Shown: positions 26,074 through 35,648 of the stretch, in pieces
How the letters are laid out: every line of letters starts with the position of its first letter
Position numbering within the stretch: the first letter of the stretch is position 1
Assembly (NCBI GenBank): GCA_008727115.1
Contig: CP044131.1
Location: forward strand, 3,596,001 to 3,660,000
Length of the DNA: 64,000 nt
DNA from: Comamonas testosteroni
GTDB taxonomy: Bacteria; Pseudomonadota; Gammaproteobacteria; Burkholderiales; Burkholderiaceae_C
Direction of reading: 5' to 3'
Translations under genes and position numbers: made by a program
Notes under the pieces: generated by a model
What the model was told of the DNA's origin: nothing
Databases searched by the model: none
Seen by the model: only the letters and a program-made list of their open reading frames with translations

Positions 26074-28188
26074 TTATGCAACCAGATTTGCGATCGCCGC
26101 CACTCGATTCATCGCGTTATGCAACGCAGCCAACAACCCCAAACGGTTAGCCTTCCGCGCAGCGTCCTCCGCATTCACCATCACATGCTCAAAGAAAGCA
26201 TCCACGGGCGCACGCAATGCGGCCAGGGTTTGCAGGCTGGCGGTGTAATCCCCTAATTCAAACTGCTGCTCGGCCTTGGGGGCCACAGACTGCAGTGCGA
26301 CATACAGGTCTTTTTCCGCCTGCTCCACCAGCAAAGCCTCATTCACCTGCGCCTGCACTTCGGCTTCCGCCTTCTTCAGGATGTTGCCCACGCGCTTGTT
26401 GGCCGCAGCCAGGGCCGGTGCTTCAGGCAGTGCGGCAAAGGCACGCACGGCTTCCAGGCGCTTTTGCACATCCGCCAGACGCTGAGGGCGCAGGGCCAGC
26501 ACGGCTTCCACTTCCTGAGCGCTAAAGCCTTGCTCACGCAGGCTGACGGACAGGCGATCGAAGAAGAAATCTTCCAATGGCCCCGTGGGATTCTGGATCT
26601 TGTCGCCAAATGCAGGGGCCACGCTTTGCAGCAAGGCGTGCAGATCCAATGGCAGGTCTTTTTCGACCAGCATGCGGATCACGCCCAGCGCGTGGCGGCG
26701 CAGGGCGAAGGGGTCGCGGTCGCCGGTGGGCAGGTTGCCGATACCGAACATGCCGACCAGGGTTTCCAACTTGTCGGCCAGTGCCACCACCACACCCGCT
26801 TGGCCGCGAGGCAGTTCATCGCCCGCAAAGCGGGGCTTGTAGTGGTCTTCAATCGCGTCGGCCACTGCGACATCCAGACCATCGTTGAACGCGTAGTAGC
26901 GGCCCATGGTGCCTTGCAGTTCAGGGAACTCACCCACCATGTCAGTCACCAAGTCTGTCTTGGCCAACATGGCGGCTTGGTCGGCCTGCTGCACCAGTTG
27001 TGCGTCACCCAGTTGCTGAGCGATTGCCTTGGCAATCGCACGCACGCGCTCAACGCGCTCGCCCTGGGTGCCTAGCTTGTTGTGATAGACGACCTTGCCC
27101 AGGCCTTCGACCCGGCTTGCCAAGGTCTTCTTGCGGTCCTGGTCAAAGAAGAACTTGGCGTCCGCCAGACGGGGGCGCACCACACGCTCATTGCCGCCTG
27201 TCACAGCGCTGGCATCTTGCGGGCTGATGTTGCTGACCACCAGGAACTGGTTTGTCAGCTTGCCATTGGCGTCCAGCAGCGGGAAGTACTTCTGGTTGGC
27301 CTTCATGGTCAGGATCAGGCATTCCTGGGGCACGTCCAGAAATTCCTTTTCGAATTCACAGATCAGCACATTGGGGCGCTCGACTAGGGCCGTCACTTCA
27401 TCCAGCAGCGCTTCGTCGTCGATCGCACGCACACCGCCACCAATGCGTTCAGCAGCCGCTTTCAACTGCGCAGCGATATCGGCACGGCGCTCGGTAAAGC
27501 TGGCGATCACGGCACCCTCTTCACGCAGTTGCTCGGCATAGCTGTCAGCGCTTTGCAGCACGACAGGCTCCACAGCAGCTTCGAAGCGGTGGCCGTGGGT
27601 CGCAGAGCCTGCAGTCAGGCCCAGTGCCTTCACACCGATCAGCACCTGGGTGCCATGCAGCACGACCAGACCGTGGGCGGGACGCACAAAGTGCACGCTG
27701 GTCCAGCCGTCTTGCAACTGGTAGCGCATGACCTTGGGGATGGGCAGCTTGGCCAGCGCTTCGTCCAGCGACTTTTGCACGCCATCCGTGAGCAGCACGC
27801 CCTTGGCGGTAGATTCGTAGAACAGAGCTTCAGCCTTGCCTTCGCCCTGGCGCTTCAAGCCAGCCACGGCAGATTCGTCGGCACCCAGCGCCGCCAGCTT
27901 TTTGAGCAGCGCTGCGGTGGGCTTGCCTTCGGCATCCAGACCCACCGCCACGGGCATCAGCTTTTGTGAGACCGCCTTGTCTTCGGCCTGGGGCAGCACT
28001 TCGGTGACGTGCACCGCCAGACGGCGGGGCGATGCATAAGCCGTCAGGCGCGATTCGGTGGAGGCCAGCAGGCCTTGGGTCTTGAGCTGGTCGAAGATGA
28101 CGGTGGCAAAAGCGTCACCCAGCTTTTGCAGCGCCTTGGGCGGCAGCTCTTCGACAAACAGTTCAACCAGTAGATTCGATGCGTTCAT
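26074..28188 (-). CDS. glyS: Glycyl-tRNA synthetase beta subunit
   Basis: A 704-residue subunit of the alpha2beta2 glycyl-tRNA synthetase, with the diagnostic start LLVELFVEELPPKALQKLG, the HGHRFEA segment, a C-terminal HD-like/anticodon-binding part and the final FFEHVMVNAEDAARKANRLGLL. It binds tRNA-Gly and completes the enzyme whose catalytic alpha subunit is encoded by glyQ just upstream. A short palindromic repeat lies in the gap of about 90 bases between them. Confidence 0.96.
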   Translation of the reverse strand: MNASNLLVELFVEELPPKALQKLGDAFATVIFDQLKTQGLLASTESRLTAYASPRRLAVHVTEVLPQAEDKAVSQKLMPVAVGLDAEGKPTAALLKKLAALGADESAVAGLKRQGEGKAEALFYESTAKGVLLTDGVQKSLDEALAKLPIPKVMRYQLQDGWTSVHFVRPAHGLVVLHGTQVLIGVKALGLTAGSATHGHRFEAAVEPVVLQSADSYAEQLREEGAVIASFTERRADIAAQLKAAAERIGGGVRAIDDEALLDEVTALVERPNVLICEFEKEFLDVPQECLILTMKANQKYFPLLDANGKLTNQFLVVSNISPQDASAVTGGNERVVRPRLADAKFFFDQDRKKTLASRVEGLGKVVYHNKLGTQGERVERVRAIAKAIAQQLGDAQLVQQADQAAMLAKTDLVTDMVGEFPELQGTMGRYYAFNDGLDVAVADAIEDHYKPRFAGDELPRGQAGVVVALADKLETLVGMFGIGNLPTGDRDPFALRRHALGVIRMLVEKDLPLDLHALLQSVAPAFGDKIQNPTGPLEDFFFDRLSVSLREQGFSAQEVEAVLALRPQRLADVQKRLEAVRAFAALPEAPALAAANKRVGNILKKAEAEVQAQVNEALLVEQAEKDLYVALQSVAPKAEQQFELGDYTASLQTLAALRAPVDAFFEHVMVNAEDAARKANRLGLLAALHNAMNRVAAIANLVA

Positions 28189-28197
28189 GATGATTTT

Positions 28198-28240
28198 GAT
28201 AGCTGCCAGCGCTTGATGGATAAGGGCTAGCGGCTGAAAT
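28198..28240. repeat. Short dispersed palindromic repeat between glyQ and glyS
   Basis: GATAGCTGCCAGCGCTTGAT then GGATAAGGGCTAGCGGCTG: arms agc(t/c)gc(c/t)agcgctt and aagggctagcggct pair to form a stem-loop. This is the clearest copy of the family in the window and serves as the reference for the others. Confidence 0.75.
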
Positions 28241-28276
28241 TACTTATATATGGGACTGTGGAGCGTAAAGACAGAA

Positions 28277-29215
28277 TTACGCAGCCTTCTTGGCTGCCTG
28301 CTCTGCCGCCTTGGCCAGTTCGGCCAGCACTTCATCGGCATGGGCTTTGGGTGCCATGGGGAAGCCCAGGCGCGCACGGCTGTCCAGATAGCTCTTGCCC
28401 ACAGCGCGGGCCAGGTTGCGAATGCGACCGATATAGGCAGCGCGCTCGGTCACGCTGATGGCACCACGGGCATCCAGCAGGTTGAAAGTGTGGGCGGCCT
28501 TGAGCACTTGCTCATAGGCGGGCAGCGCCAGTTGGGCGTCGATCAGCTTGTTGGCCGTGCCTTCGTGGGCGTTGAAGGCCTCGAACAGGAACTCGGCATT
28601 CGAGTGCTCGAAGTTGTAAGTGGACTGCTCCACTTCGTTCTGGTGGAACACGTCGCCGTAGCTCAGGCCGTCGGTATAGACCAGGTCGTACACCGATTCC
28701 TTGCCCTGCAGATACATGGCCAGACGCTCCAGGCCGTAGGTGATTTCGCCGGTGGCGGGCTTGCAGTCAATGCCGGCCACTTGCTGGAAGTAGGTGAACT
28801 GCGTCACTTCCATGCCGTTGAGCCAGACTTCCCAGCCCAGGCCCCAGGCGCCCAGCGTGGGGTTTTCCCAGTCGTCTTCGACAAAGCGGATGTCGTTCTT
28901 CTTCAGATCAAACCCCAGGGCTTCGAGCGAGCCCAGGTACAACTCCAGGATGTTGTCGGGCGCGGGCTTCAGAACGACCTGAAACTGGTAGTAGTGCTGC
29001 AGGCGATTGGGGTTCTCGCCATAGCGGCCGTCCTTGGGGCGGCGGCTGGGCTGCACATAGGCAGCCTTCCATGGCTCTGGGCCGATGGCGCGCAGGAAAG
29101 TAGCAGTGTGCGAAGTACCGGCGCCGACTTCCATGTCATAAGGCTGTAGCAATGCACAGCCATGTTCGGCCCAGTAGGACTGCAGTTTCAGAATGATTTG
29201 TTGGAAGGTCAGCAT
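28277..29215 (-). CDS. glyQ: Glycyl-tRNA synthetase alpha subunit
   Basis: A 312-residue catalytic subunit. It starts [20 protein letters not shown] and contains [56 protein letters not shown] (motif 2-type ATP-binding segment) and [17 protein letters not shown]. The frame is open to 29302, but the family start is at 29215. It ends with an Ala/Lys-rich tail (EQAAKKAA). Confidence 0.96.
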   Translation of the reverse strand: MLTFQQIILKLQSYWAEHGCALLQPYDMEVGAGTSHTATFLRAIGPEPWKAAYVQPSRRPKDGRYGENPNRLQHYYQFQVVLKPAPDNILELYLGSLEALGFDLKKNDIRFVEDDWENPTLGAWGLGWEVWLNGMEVTQFTYFQQVAGIDCKPATGEITYGLERLAMYLQGKESVYDLVYTDGLSYGDVFHQNEVEQSTYNFEHSNAEFLFEAFNAHEGTANKLIDAQLALPAYEQVLKAAHTFNLLDARGAISVTERAAYIGRIRNLARAVGKSYLDSRARLGFPMAPKAHADEVLAELAKAAEQAAKKAA

Positions 29216-29608
29216 GACTAAAGGTACGTTCGCACGCCGCAATCGCGGTCGATTGCAGGCGGCATCTTCAATAAGAGGTGTTCTGGGCGGTATCGACCGC
29301 ATTAAGCGGTAGATTCTAAGTCTGTGCCACTGATCACGGGCGTACTCTGTCGGCGCAGCCCCACAGCGGGCATTTTCACGAATCAGGCCACGCAGGTGAT
29401 TTCAAAATGTGAAAAGCAAAAAATGCTAGCGCACTCCGCTCTATTGATGGGGACTACAGCTGTGTTTATCGCCAACTTATAGATGCAGCAAGCCCTTGGC
29501 GCTCACTTTTTAACAATTTCCGCATCTAGCACCCGACTCAAGGAACCGGCCATTGCCGTTTGACTCCTAGAATCATTCATTTCCCGCCATCCCCTTTCGG
29601 AGCCCGCC
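29216..29608. other. Intergenic region between divergent glyQ and SPFH gene
   Basis: About 390 bases that must contain promoters for both genes. A small hairpin (ACCGC, ATTAA, GCGGT, around 29297-29312) is visible, and the part before 29609 has CGGAG eight bases upstream of the SPFH start as ribosome binding site. I saw no glycine riboswitch or T-box features and no small gene. Confidence 0.4.
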
Positions 29609-30724
29609 ATGGATTTCATGAAAATCATTACCAAGCAACTGATAGAAATCATCGAATGGACCGATGATTCGCGCGACACGCTGTCGTATCGCTGGCCCGA
29701 TGAGGACAAGGAAATCAAGAACGGCGCCCAGCTGATCGTGCGCGAGTCGCAGCAGGTGCAGTTTGTCTCCGAAGGCCAGTTTGCCGACCTGTTCAATCCG
29801 GGCCGCTATCAGCTGACCACGCAGAACATTCCGATTCTGTCCACGCTGCGCGGTTGGAAGTACGGTTTCAACTCCCCTTTCAAGTGCGATGTTTACTACA
29901 TCAACACGCGCTTGTTCACGGGCAACAAATGGGGCACGTCCAACCCCATCATGATGCGCGACAAGGACTTTGGCGTGATTCGTCTGCGCGCCTTTGGTAC
30001 CTACGACTTCCGCATCACCAACGCCGCGCTGTTCCTCAAGGAGGTGGCGGGCACGGACCAGAATTTCCGCATCGACGAGTTTGCCGACACCATGCGCTCG
30101 CGCATCGTCAGCATCTTCTCTGAAGCGCTGGCGAAGGCGCAGGTGCCTGCGCTGGATGTGGCCCAGCGCTACAGCGAGCTGGGCGATGCGCTGCTGCAAC
30201 TCATCAACCCCGCCGTCAGCGAAAAATACGGTCTGGAGATCACCAGCTTCCTGCTGGAAAACGTGTCCGTGCCGCCCGAGGTGGAGCAGGCCATCGACAA
30301 GCGCTCCAGCATGGGCGCTATTGGCAACCTCAACGACTATGTGAAGTACCAGATGGGCGCGGCCATGGCCAATGGCGGCGAAGGCGCGGCTGCGGCCACC
30401 ATGCCCGCTACCATGGCCATGGGCTTTGGTATGGCGCAGGAAATGATGAAGAGCATGCAAAGCGGCGCAGCTGGTGGCGCTCCTGCAGCAGGAGCAGCCC
30501 CCGCTGACCCCTTCTCGCCTGCAGCCGCGCAAGCGGCTCAAACACCGGCTGCGCCTGCGGCAGCTGCTATGCAAGTCTTTACGCCAGCCCAGGCCGCCCA
30601 AGTACTGGGCGTGGCCGAGGCCGATGTGCTGGCAGAAATCCAGGCAGGCAACCTTAAGGCACGTCAGATTGGCAGCCAGTGGCGGATTGCGCAGGCTTCG
30701 CTCGATGAATTCTTGCGCGGATAA
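29609..30724 (+). CDS. SPFH-domain protein with C-terminal helix-turn-helix (YdjI-like, excisionase-like tail)
   Basis: A 371-residue protein. Residues about 1-255 form the SPFH-like domain of the YdjI/virion-core-like group (start MDFMKIITKQLIEIIEWTDD, then LSYRWPDEDKEIKNGAQLIVRESQ and ADTMRSRIVSIFSEALAKAQV). A Gly/Ala/Met-rich then Ala/Pro-rich linker (about 255-320) leads to a final 50-residue domain, VFTPAQAAQVLGVAEADVLA, then LKARQIGSQWRIAQASLDEFL, which is the MerR/excisionase type of helix-turn-helix (HTH_17). SPFH proteins assemble on membranes; the tail in this group is usually a zinc ribbon or similar. Function unknown; probably works with the zinc-ribbon membrane protein encoded next. 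Confidence 0.82.
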   Translation: MDFMKIITKQLIEIIEWTDDSRDTLSYRWPDEDKEIKNGAQLIVRESQQVQFVSEGQFADLFNPGRYQLTTQNIPILSTLRGWKYGFNSPFKCDVYYINTRLFTGNKWGTSNPIMMRDKDFGVIRLRAFGTYDFRITNAALFLKEVAGTDQNFRIDEFADTMRSRIVSIFSEALAKAQVPALDVAQRYSELGDALLQLINPAVSEKYGLEITSFLLENVSVPPEVEQAIDKRSSMGAIGNLNDYVKYQMGAAMANGGEGAAAATMPATMAMGFGMAQEMMKSMQSGAAGGAPAAGAAPADPFSPAAAQAAQTPAAPAAAAMQVFTPAQAAQVLGVAEADVLAEIQAGNLKARQIGSQWRIAQASLDEFLRG

Positions 30725-30730
30725 CGCGCA

Positions 30731-30830
30731 AGCACCCCTGAGCCGCTACGCGGCTTCCCCTCTCTGGCGCTTTGCGCCGGAGGGGACGACGCCCTCGCTG
30801 CGGGGCGGCCCTTGCTCGGCGTCTCTCTGA
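30731..30830 (+). repeat. Long Comamonadaceae intergenic repeat, copy 2
   Basis: Reads CACCCCTGAGCCGCTACGCGG, GGCGCTTTGCGCC, GGGGACGACGCCCTCGCTG, CGGGGCGGCCCTTGCTCGGC. It matches the minus-strand reading of 9027-9145, with changed loop and stem bases that keep pairing (CCGCTACGCGG and GGCGCTTTGCGCC). It lies just after the SPFH stop, in the direction of transcription. Confidence 0.8.
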
Positions 30831-30874
30831 TGGATTGCGCCAGTACCAAAGGCTCAATGCAGTGCCTTTGAGAA

Positions 30875-32044
30875 ATGCATGCCGTGACAGATAAAGCAGC
30901 CCCCTCTTCGTCGACCTACTCTCCTGCACCTGAAGCCGCACCGCCCTCCATGGTGGGCAGACACGTCTGCCCTGAATGCGGCGGCAATCTGGAGTGGAAT
31001 GCCAAGGCGCAGTCGCTCAAGTGCCCGTACTGCGGCACGGTGGTGCCGTGGAGCGAGGAGATGCAGCCTGAGTTGGGCCAACAGGTGGTGGAGCAAGACT
31101 TGGCCGAAGCCTTGCGCAACCCGGCCAATGGCCGCGGTTGGGGCACGGACGAGCGCTATGAGGTGCAGTGCCAGAACTGCCGGGCTATCTCGGTGTTTCT
31201 GAGCAAAAACGTGGCCCAGCGCTGCGACTTTTGCGCCTCGCCCGCCATCGTCGCGCATGAAGAGCGCAATGACGCCATCACGCCGCAAAGCATTTTGCCG
31301 TTCAAGATCAGCGACGGCCAGATCCGCGACAAGATTCGCGCCTGGTATGGCAGCCGCTGGTTTGCGCCCAGCAAACTTAAAAGCGCGGCGCTGACGGATA
31401 CGCTGCACGGCGTCTATCTACCCTACTGGACTTTTGACGCCCATGCCGCAGCCCAGTGGTGGGCCGAAGCCGGTTATTACTACTACACCACCGAGTCCTA
31501 CCGCGACGCCAACGGCAATATGCAGACCCGGCAGGTGCAGCATGTGCGCTGGGAGCCTGCCTCGGGCAGCCTGCAGCATTTCTTTGACGATGAACTGGTG
31601 CCCGGCACCGTCGGCGTGCATCCCAAACTGCTGCGCCAGGTCGAGCCCTTCCCCACCACTACCGACCTCAAGCCCTACAGCCCCGAATTTGTGCGTGGCT
31701 GGACGGTGGAGCGCTACCAGGTCGATTTATCGAAAGCTGCCAAGCTCAACGAGCAGGACATGGACGATCAGTTGCGCAATATGTGTGCTCGCGAAGTTCC
31801 GGGCGACACGCAGCGCAATCTGCAAGTGCAGCGCCAGTACTCGGGCCGCACCTTCAAGCACACGCTGGTGCCCGTCTGGCTGGTGGGCTACACCTATGGC
31901 AGCAAGACCTACCAGATCGTTGCCAATGGCTACACAGGGCAAATTGCCGGCGAGCGTCCGTATAGCTGGGTAAAGATTACGTTTGCCGTGCTGGCGGTAA
32001 TCTTGCTGCTGATGCTGATTGCACCGCTGTTTGTGCAGCAATAA
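30875..32044 (+). CDS. Double zinc-ribbon protein with C-terminal membrane anchor (YdjG-like)
   Basis: A 389-residue protein. After a Pro/Ser-rich start, the first zinc ribbon is CPECGGNLEWNAKAQSLKCPYCG (two CxxC pairs, about residues 33-55; written here as the region around VCPECGG and KCPYCG), and the second is CQNCRAISV...CDFC (about 100-126). A domain rich in Tyr/Trp (PYWTFDAHAAAQWWAEAGYYYY) follows, and a single membrane helix WVKITFAVLAVILLLMLIA closes the protein with PLFVQQ outside. This layout matches proteins such as Bacillus YdjG, often mislabelled phage replication protein, that neighbour SPFH genes. No enzymatic motif is visible; probably a membrane-associated partner of the SPFH protein. 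Confidence 0.82.
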   Translation: MHAVTDKAAPSSSTYSPAPEAAPPSMVGRHVCPECGGNLEWNAKAQSLKCPYCGTVVPWSEEMQPELGQQVVEQDLAEALRNPANGRGWGTDERYEVQCQNCRAISVFLSKNVAQRCDFCASPAIVAHEERNDAITPQSILPFKISDGQIRDKIRAWYGSRWFAPSKLKSAALTDTLHGVYLPYWTFDAHAAAQWWAEAGYYYYTTESYRDANGNMQTRQVQHVRWEPASGSLQHFFDDELVPGTVGVHPKLLRQVEPFPTTTDLKPYSPEFVRGWTVERYQVDLSKAAKLNEQDMDDQLRNMCAREVPGDTQRNLQVQRQYSGRTFKHTLVPVWLVGYTYGSKTYQIVANGYTGQIAGERPYSWVKITFAVLAVILLLMLIAPLFVQQ

Positions 32045-32046
32045 TT

Positions 32047-32096
32047 TGATAGCTGCTAGCGCAGGTTATTTCTGCTTTTCAAGCCATTTTCAGCCT
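32047..32096. repeat. Degenerate short dispersed repeat after the zinc-ribbon gene
   Basis: TTGATAGCTGCTAGCGCAGG followed by AAGCCATTTTCAGCC: the left arm is a perfect match to the family, the right arm is diverged. Confidence 0.5.
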
Positions 32097-32148
32097 GAAA
32101 ATCAGAAGCCACTATCGCATACAGCTCCCAAAATAAGAGCCCCCTGCT

Positions 32149-32700
32149 TTAATCAAACAGGTCGACTTGCTGCAACAAAGGCTGCTTCTGATCTTTGTCA
32201 GACAGCGAGAAAGGCACATCAAGCGTGGGCCACTGAATACCAATGTCTGCATCGTCCCAGCGCACGCCCCGGTCAGACTCGGGTGCGTAGTAAGCCGTGG
32301 TCTTGTAGACAAAGTCCGCCGTGTCGCTGAGCACCACAAAGCCGTGGGCAAAGCCCGGCGGAATCCAGAGCTGGTGGTGATTCTCGGCACTCAGCTCTGC
32401 TCCCACCCATTGGCCAAAGGTGGGGGAGCTGCGGCGAATATCCACGGCCACATCAAACACCGCGCCAGAGATCACACGTACCAGTTTGCCCTGGGCATGA
32501 GGCGGCAGCTGATAGTGCAGTCCGCGCAGCACGCCTCGGCTAGAGCGGCTGTGGTTGTCCTGAATGAACTCGTAGTTCGTGCCCGTGGCCTGGTTGAAGA
32601 GGTCCTGGCGAAAGCTTTCCAGAAAAAAGCCACGTGCATCGCCAAACACCTTGGGCTCAATCAGAAAGACATCGGGGATGGCTAAAGGCGTGAACTTCAT
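32149..32700 (-). CDS. rfbC: dTDP-4-dehydrorhamnose 3,5-epimerase
   Basis: A 183-residue cupin that epimerises dTDP-4-keto-6-deoxyglucose, third step of dTDP-L-rhamnose synthesis. The signatures [37 protein letters not shown] (catalytic His in LHYQ), [26 protein letters not shown] and [21 protein letters not shown] are all present. It begins with ATGA overlap on the rfbA stop (32697-32700), showing one operon, and is the last rml gene. Confidence 0.96.
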   Translation of the reverse strand: MKFTPLAIPDVFLIEPKVFGDARGFFLESFRQDLFNQATGTNYEFIQDNHSRSSRGVLRGLHYQLPPHAQGKLVRVISGAVFDVAVDIRRSSPTFGQWVGAELSAENHHQLWIPPGFAHGFVVLSDTADFVYKTTAYYAPESDRGVRWDDADIGIQWPTLDVPFSLSDKDQKQPLLQQVDLFD

Positions 32701-33584
32701 GCTCGCACCTTTTCTTTCAGAACCTGCAGCAGATATTGGCCATAGCCATTCTTGGCCAGAGCCTGGCCCAACGTTTCCAGCTGAGCGGCATCAATCCATT
32801 GCTGGCGATAGGCGATTTCTTCCGGGCAGGCCACTTTCAGGCCCTGGCGCTGCTGCAAAGTGGCAATGAACTGACCCGCTTCAAGCAGGCTGTCGTGCGT
32901 ACCGGTATCCAGCCAGGCATAGCCCCGACCCATCAGCTCGACATTGAGCTTTCCTTGCTGCAGATACATGCCATTGAGATCCGTGATCTCCAGTTCGCCA
33001 CGCGGCGATGGCTTGACCTGTTTGGCCAGCTCCACCACGTTTTCGTCATAGAAGTACAGGCCGGTCACGGCATAGTTGCTCTTGGGCTGCTTGGGCTTTT
33101 CCTCCAGCGACAACACCTTGCCTGCAGCATCAAACTCGGCCACGCCATAGCGCTCTGGGTCTTGCACGCGATAGGCAAACACGGTGGCACCATCTTGACG
33201 CTCATCTGCCTTCTTGAGCAGAGGCTGAAAGTCATGGCCGTAGTAGATGTTGTCACCCAGTACCAAGGCGCTGGGAGCGCCATTGAGAAACTTCTCTCCA
33301 ATCAGGAAGGCCTGAGCCAGCCCGTCTGGGCTGGGCTGCACTTCATAGTGCAGGTTCAGACCCCACTGGCTGCCATCGCCCAGCAGTTGCTCGAAGCGTG
33401 GCGTGTCCTGCGGCGTACTGATGATCAGAATGTCCCGGATGCCCGCCAGCATCAGCGTGCTCAGCGGGTAGTAAATCATGGGCTTGTCGTAGATGGGCAG
33501 CAGCTGTTTGCTGATGGCCAGGGTGGCAGGATGCAGACGGGTGCCGGAGCCGCCCGCCAGAATAATGCCTTTGCGCTGTGTCAT
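32697..33584 (-). CDS. rfbA: Glucose-1-phosphate thymidylyltransferase
   Basis: A 295-residue nucleotidyltransferase making dTDP-glucose, the first step of dTDP-rhamnose synthesis. [26 protein letters not shown] is the diagnostic N-terminal nucleotide loop, followed by [18 protein letters not shown] and [14 protein letters not shown]. Two adjacent ATG codons (33587, 33584) are possible; the AGAGG ribosome site fits 33584 best. It overlaps rfbC at its end. A short dispersed repeat lies between it and rfbD. Confidence 0.96.
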   Translation of the reverse strand: MTQRKGIILAGGSGTRLHPATLAISKQLLPIYDKPMIYYPLSTLMLAGIRDILIISTPQDTPRFEQLLGDGSQWGLNLHYEVQPSPDGLAQAFLIGEKFLNGAPSALVLGDNIYYGHDFQPLLKKADERQDGATVFAYRVQDPERYGVAEFDAAGKVLSLEEKPKQPKSNYAVTGLYFYDENVVELAKQVKPSPRGELEITDLNGMYLQQGKLNVELMGRGYAWLDTGTHDSLLEAGQFIATLQQRQGLKVACPEEIAYRQQWIDAAQLETLGQALAKNGYGQYLLQVLKEKVRA

Positions 33585-33597
33585 CATGACCTCTAAA

Positions 33598-33647
33598 TTG
33601 ATAGCTTCCATCGCTTACCGGGCAAGCGCTAGCAGCCAATTTCCTTG
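33598..33647. repeat. Short dispersed palindromic repeat between rfbD and rfbA
   Basis: TTGATAGCTTCCATCGCTTA and GCAAGCGCTAGCAGCCAAT: same family as 28198-28240, with partially paired arms. Confidence 0.65.
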
Positions 33648-33651
33648 ATAT

Positions 33652-34533
33652 TTATAAAATTTCCTGCAGCAGGCGATCCACGCCCTGCTGCCATGCGGGC
33701 AGGTGCAGCTGCATGGCAGCCTGGAGCTTTTGCGTGTCCAGGCGGGAGTTCAGGGGGCGCGTCGCCGGTGTCGGGAAGGCCGTGGTCGGCACAGCAGCAA
33801 TGTTTTGCACCTTCCAGCCCAGCTCCGGACGCAGGCTTTTTGCCTGCTCAATCACATGGCTGGCATAGGCATGCCAGTTGGTTTCTCCTGCTGCAACCAG
33901 ATGGTAGAGACCGGCATCACCTTCATGAGTCTTCACATGGCGCAAGGCATGGGCCGTGACATCGGCAATCAGATCGGCACCGGTGGGCGCCCCCCATTGA
34001 TCGTTGATCACGCTGAGCGCCTCACGCTCCTGCGCCAGGCGCAACATGGTCTTGGCGAAGTTACCGCCACGCGCTGCATAGACCCAGCTGGTGCGAAAAA
34101 TCAGATGACGGCAGCCCGACTGCGCAATGCGCTGCTCGCCGTCGAGCTTGGTGCGGCCGTAGACCGATAGCGGCCCGGTCTCATCCTCTTCCTTACGTGC
34201 CGCAGTGCCTGCGCCATCGAAGACATAGTCGGTGCTGTAATGCACCAGCAAAGCGCCCAGGCTTTTGGCTTCCCGCGCCATGACTTCGGGGGCCTCGGCG
34301 TTCAGGCGCAAGGCCAGATCCGGCTCGCTCTCGGCCTTGTCCACCGCCGTGTGCGCTGCGGCATTGACGATCACATCCGGGCGCACACAGCGAATGGTCT
34401 GCGCAAGCTCCGTCAGGTTGCTGATATCGCCACCAGTCTGCCGATCTAGCGCAACCACCTCGCCCAGTGGAGCAAGACTGCGCTGCAGCTCCCAGCCGAC
34501 CTGTCCGCTCTTGCCCAGCAGCAGCAGCTTCAT
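33652..34533 (-). CDS. rfbD: dTDP-4-dehydrorhamnose reductase
   Basis: A 293-residue SDR enzyme that makes the final dTDP-L-rhamnose. [20 protein letters not shown] is the N-terminal NADPH-binding loop, [15 protein letters not shown] and YSTDYVFDG follow, and YGRTKLDGE carries the Tyr/Lys catalytic pair. The frame is open upstream, but the ATG at 34533 overlaps the rfbB stop (ATGA), an operon junction. Confidence 0.95.
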   Translation of the reverse strand: MKLLLLGKSGQVGWELQRSLAPLGEVVALDRQTGGDISNLTELAQTIRCVRPDVIVNAAAHTAVDKAESEPDLALRLNAEAPEVMAREAKSLGALLVHYSTDYVFDGAGTAARKEEDETGPLSVYGRTKLDGEQRIAQSGCRHLIFRTSWVYAARGGNFAKTMLRLAQEREALSVINDQWGAPTGADLIADVTAHALRHVKTHEGDAGLYHLVAAGETNWHAYASHVIEQAKSLRPELGWKVQNIAAVPTTAFPTPATRPLNSRLDTQKLQAAMQLHLPAWQQGVDRLLQEIL

Positions 34534-35600
34534 GCCAAAGCCTCGCCGGTGTACTGCTTTTGCACCCAGTCGCGGTAAGCGCCCGACTGCACATTGGCCA
34601 CCCATTCAGGGTTGGCCAGATACCACTGCACGGTCTTGCGAATGCCGGTCTCGAAGGTCTCGGCTGGCTTCCAGCCCAGCTCACGCTCGAGCTTGCGCGC
34701 ATCAATGGCATAGCGGCGATCATGGCCAGGACGGTCGGTCACATAGGTGATCTGCTCGGCATAGGCCTTGCCATCGGCGCGCGGGCGCAGCTCGTCGAGC
34801 AAGCTGCACACCGTCTTGACGATATCGATATTCGCCATTTCATTCCAGCCACCCACGTTGTAGGTCTCGCCCAGCTGGCCGGCTTCGAGCACACGGCGGA
34901 TGGCGCTGCAATGGTCGCGCACATAGAGCCAGTCACGTACCTGCATGCCGTCGCCGTAGATGGGCAGTGGCTTGCCCGCCAGCGCATTGACGATGACCAG
35001 AGGAATGAGTTTTTCGGGGAAATGCAGTGGGCCGTAATTATTGCTGCAATTGGTCGTCAGCACCGGCAGGCCGTAGGTGTGATGCCAGGCTCGCACCAGA
35101 TGGTCCGAAGCCGCCTTGCTGGCCGAGTACGGGCTGTTGGGCTCGTAATTGTGCTCTTCGGTAAAAGCCGGCTCAGTTGGCGACAGCGTGCCATAGACCT
35201 CGTCGGTGGAGACATGCAGAAAGCGAAAGCCGGACTTGGCCCCGCCTGCCAAGCCATTCCAATAGGCGCGCACAGCTTCCAGCAGACGGAAGGTCCCCAC
35301 CACATTGGTCTGAATGAAATCCTCTGGGCCATGGATGGAACGGTCCACATGCGACTCGGCTGCAAAGTTCACCACGGCGCGAGGCTGGTGTTCTGCGAGC
35401 AATTGAGCCAGCTTGGCGCTGTCGTCGATATCAGCCTGCACAAACACATGGCGGGCGTCACCCTGCAAGCTGGCCAGATTCTCTAGATTGCCGGCATAGG
35501 TCAGCTTGTCGATATTGACCACGGGCTCGTTCACATGCGCCAGCCAATCCAGAACAAAATTGGCTCCGATAAAGCCTGCACCGCCAGTGACAAAAATCAT
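34530..35600 (-). CDS. rfbB: dTDP-glucose 4,6-dehydratase
   Basis: A 356-residue SDR enzyme converting dTDP-glucose to dTDP-4-keto-6-deoxyglucose. [19 protein letters not shown] is the NAD-binding motif; [11 protein letters not shown] has the catalytic Thr-Asp-Glu and [12 protein letters not shown] the Tyr/Lys. It is the first gene of rfbBDAC (35600 down to 32149), which is not part of the O-antigen island but lies 6 kb from it on the same strand. Confidence 0.96.
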   Translation of the reverse strand: MIFVTGGAGFIGANFVLDWLAHVNEPVVNIDKLTYAGNLENLASLQGDARHVFVQADIDDSAKLAQLLAEHQPRAVVNFAAESHVDRSIHGPEDFIQTNVVGTFRLLEAVRAYWNGLAGGAKSGFRFLHVSTDEVYGTLSPTEPAFTEEHNYEPNSPYSASKAASDHLVRAWHHTYGLPVLTTNCSNNYGPLHFPEKLIPLVIVNALAGKPLPIYGDGMQVRDWLYVRDHCSAIRRVLEAGQLGETYNVGGWNEMANIDIVKTVCSLLDELRPRADGKAYAEQITYVTDRPGHDRRYAIDARKLERELGWKPAETFETGIRKTVQWYLANPEWVANVQSGAYRDWVQKQYTGEALA

Positions 35601-35648
35601 GGGAAACGCCTCAGATCAAAAAATTGGATTATCTCAAGAGAAGTGCAC

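Noticed and set aside
29216-29608. A glycine riboswitch or T-box before glyQ
   Set aside because: No paired-aptamer pattern, T-box sequence or terminator hairpin could be found; the gap has only one small hairpin.
30875-32044. Labelling the zinc-ribbon protein as a phage replication protein
   Set aside because: That label is sometimes given to YdjG-like proteins, but nothing around it is phage-like and no replication motif is visible.
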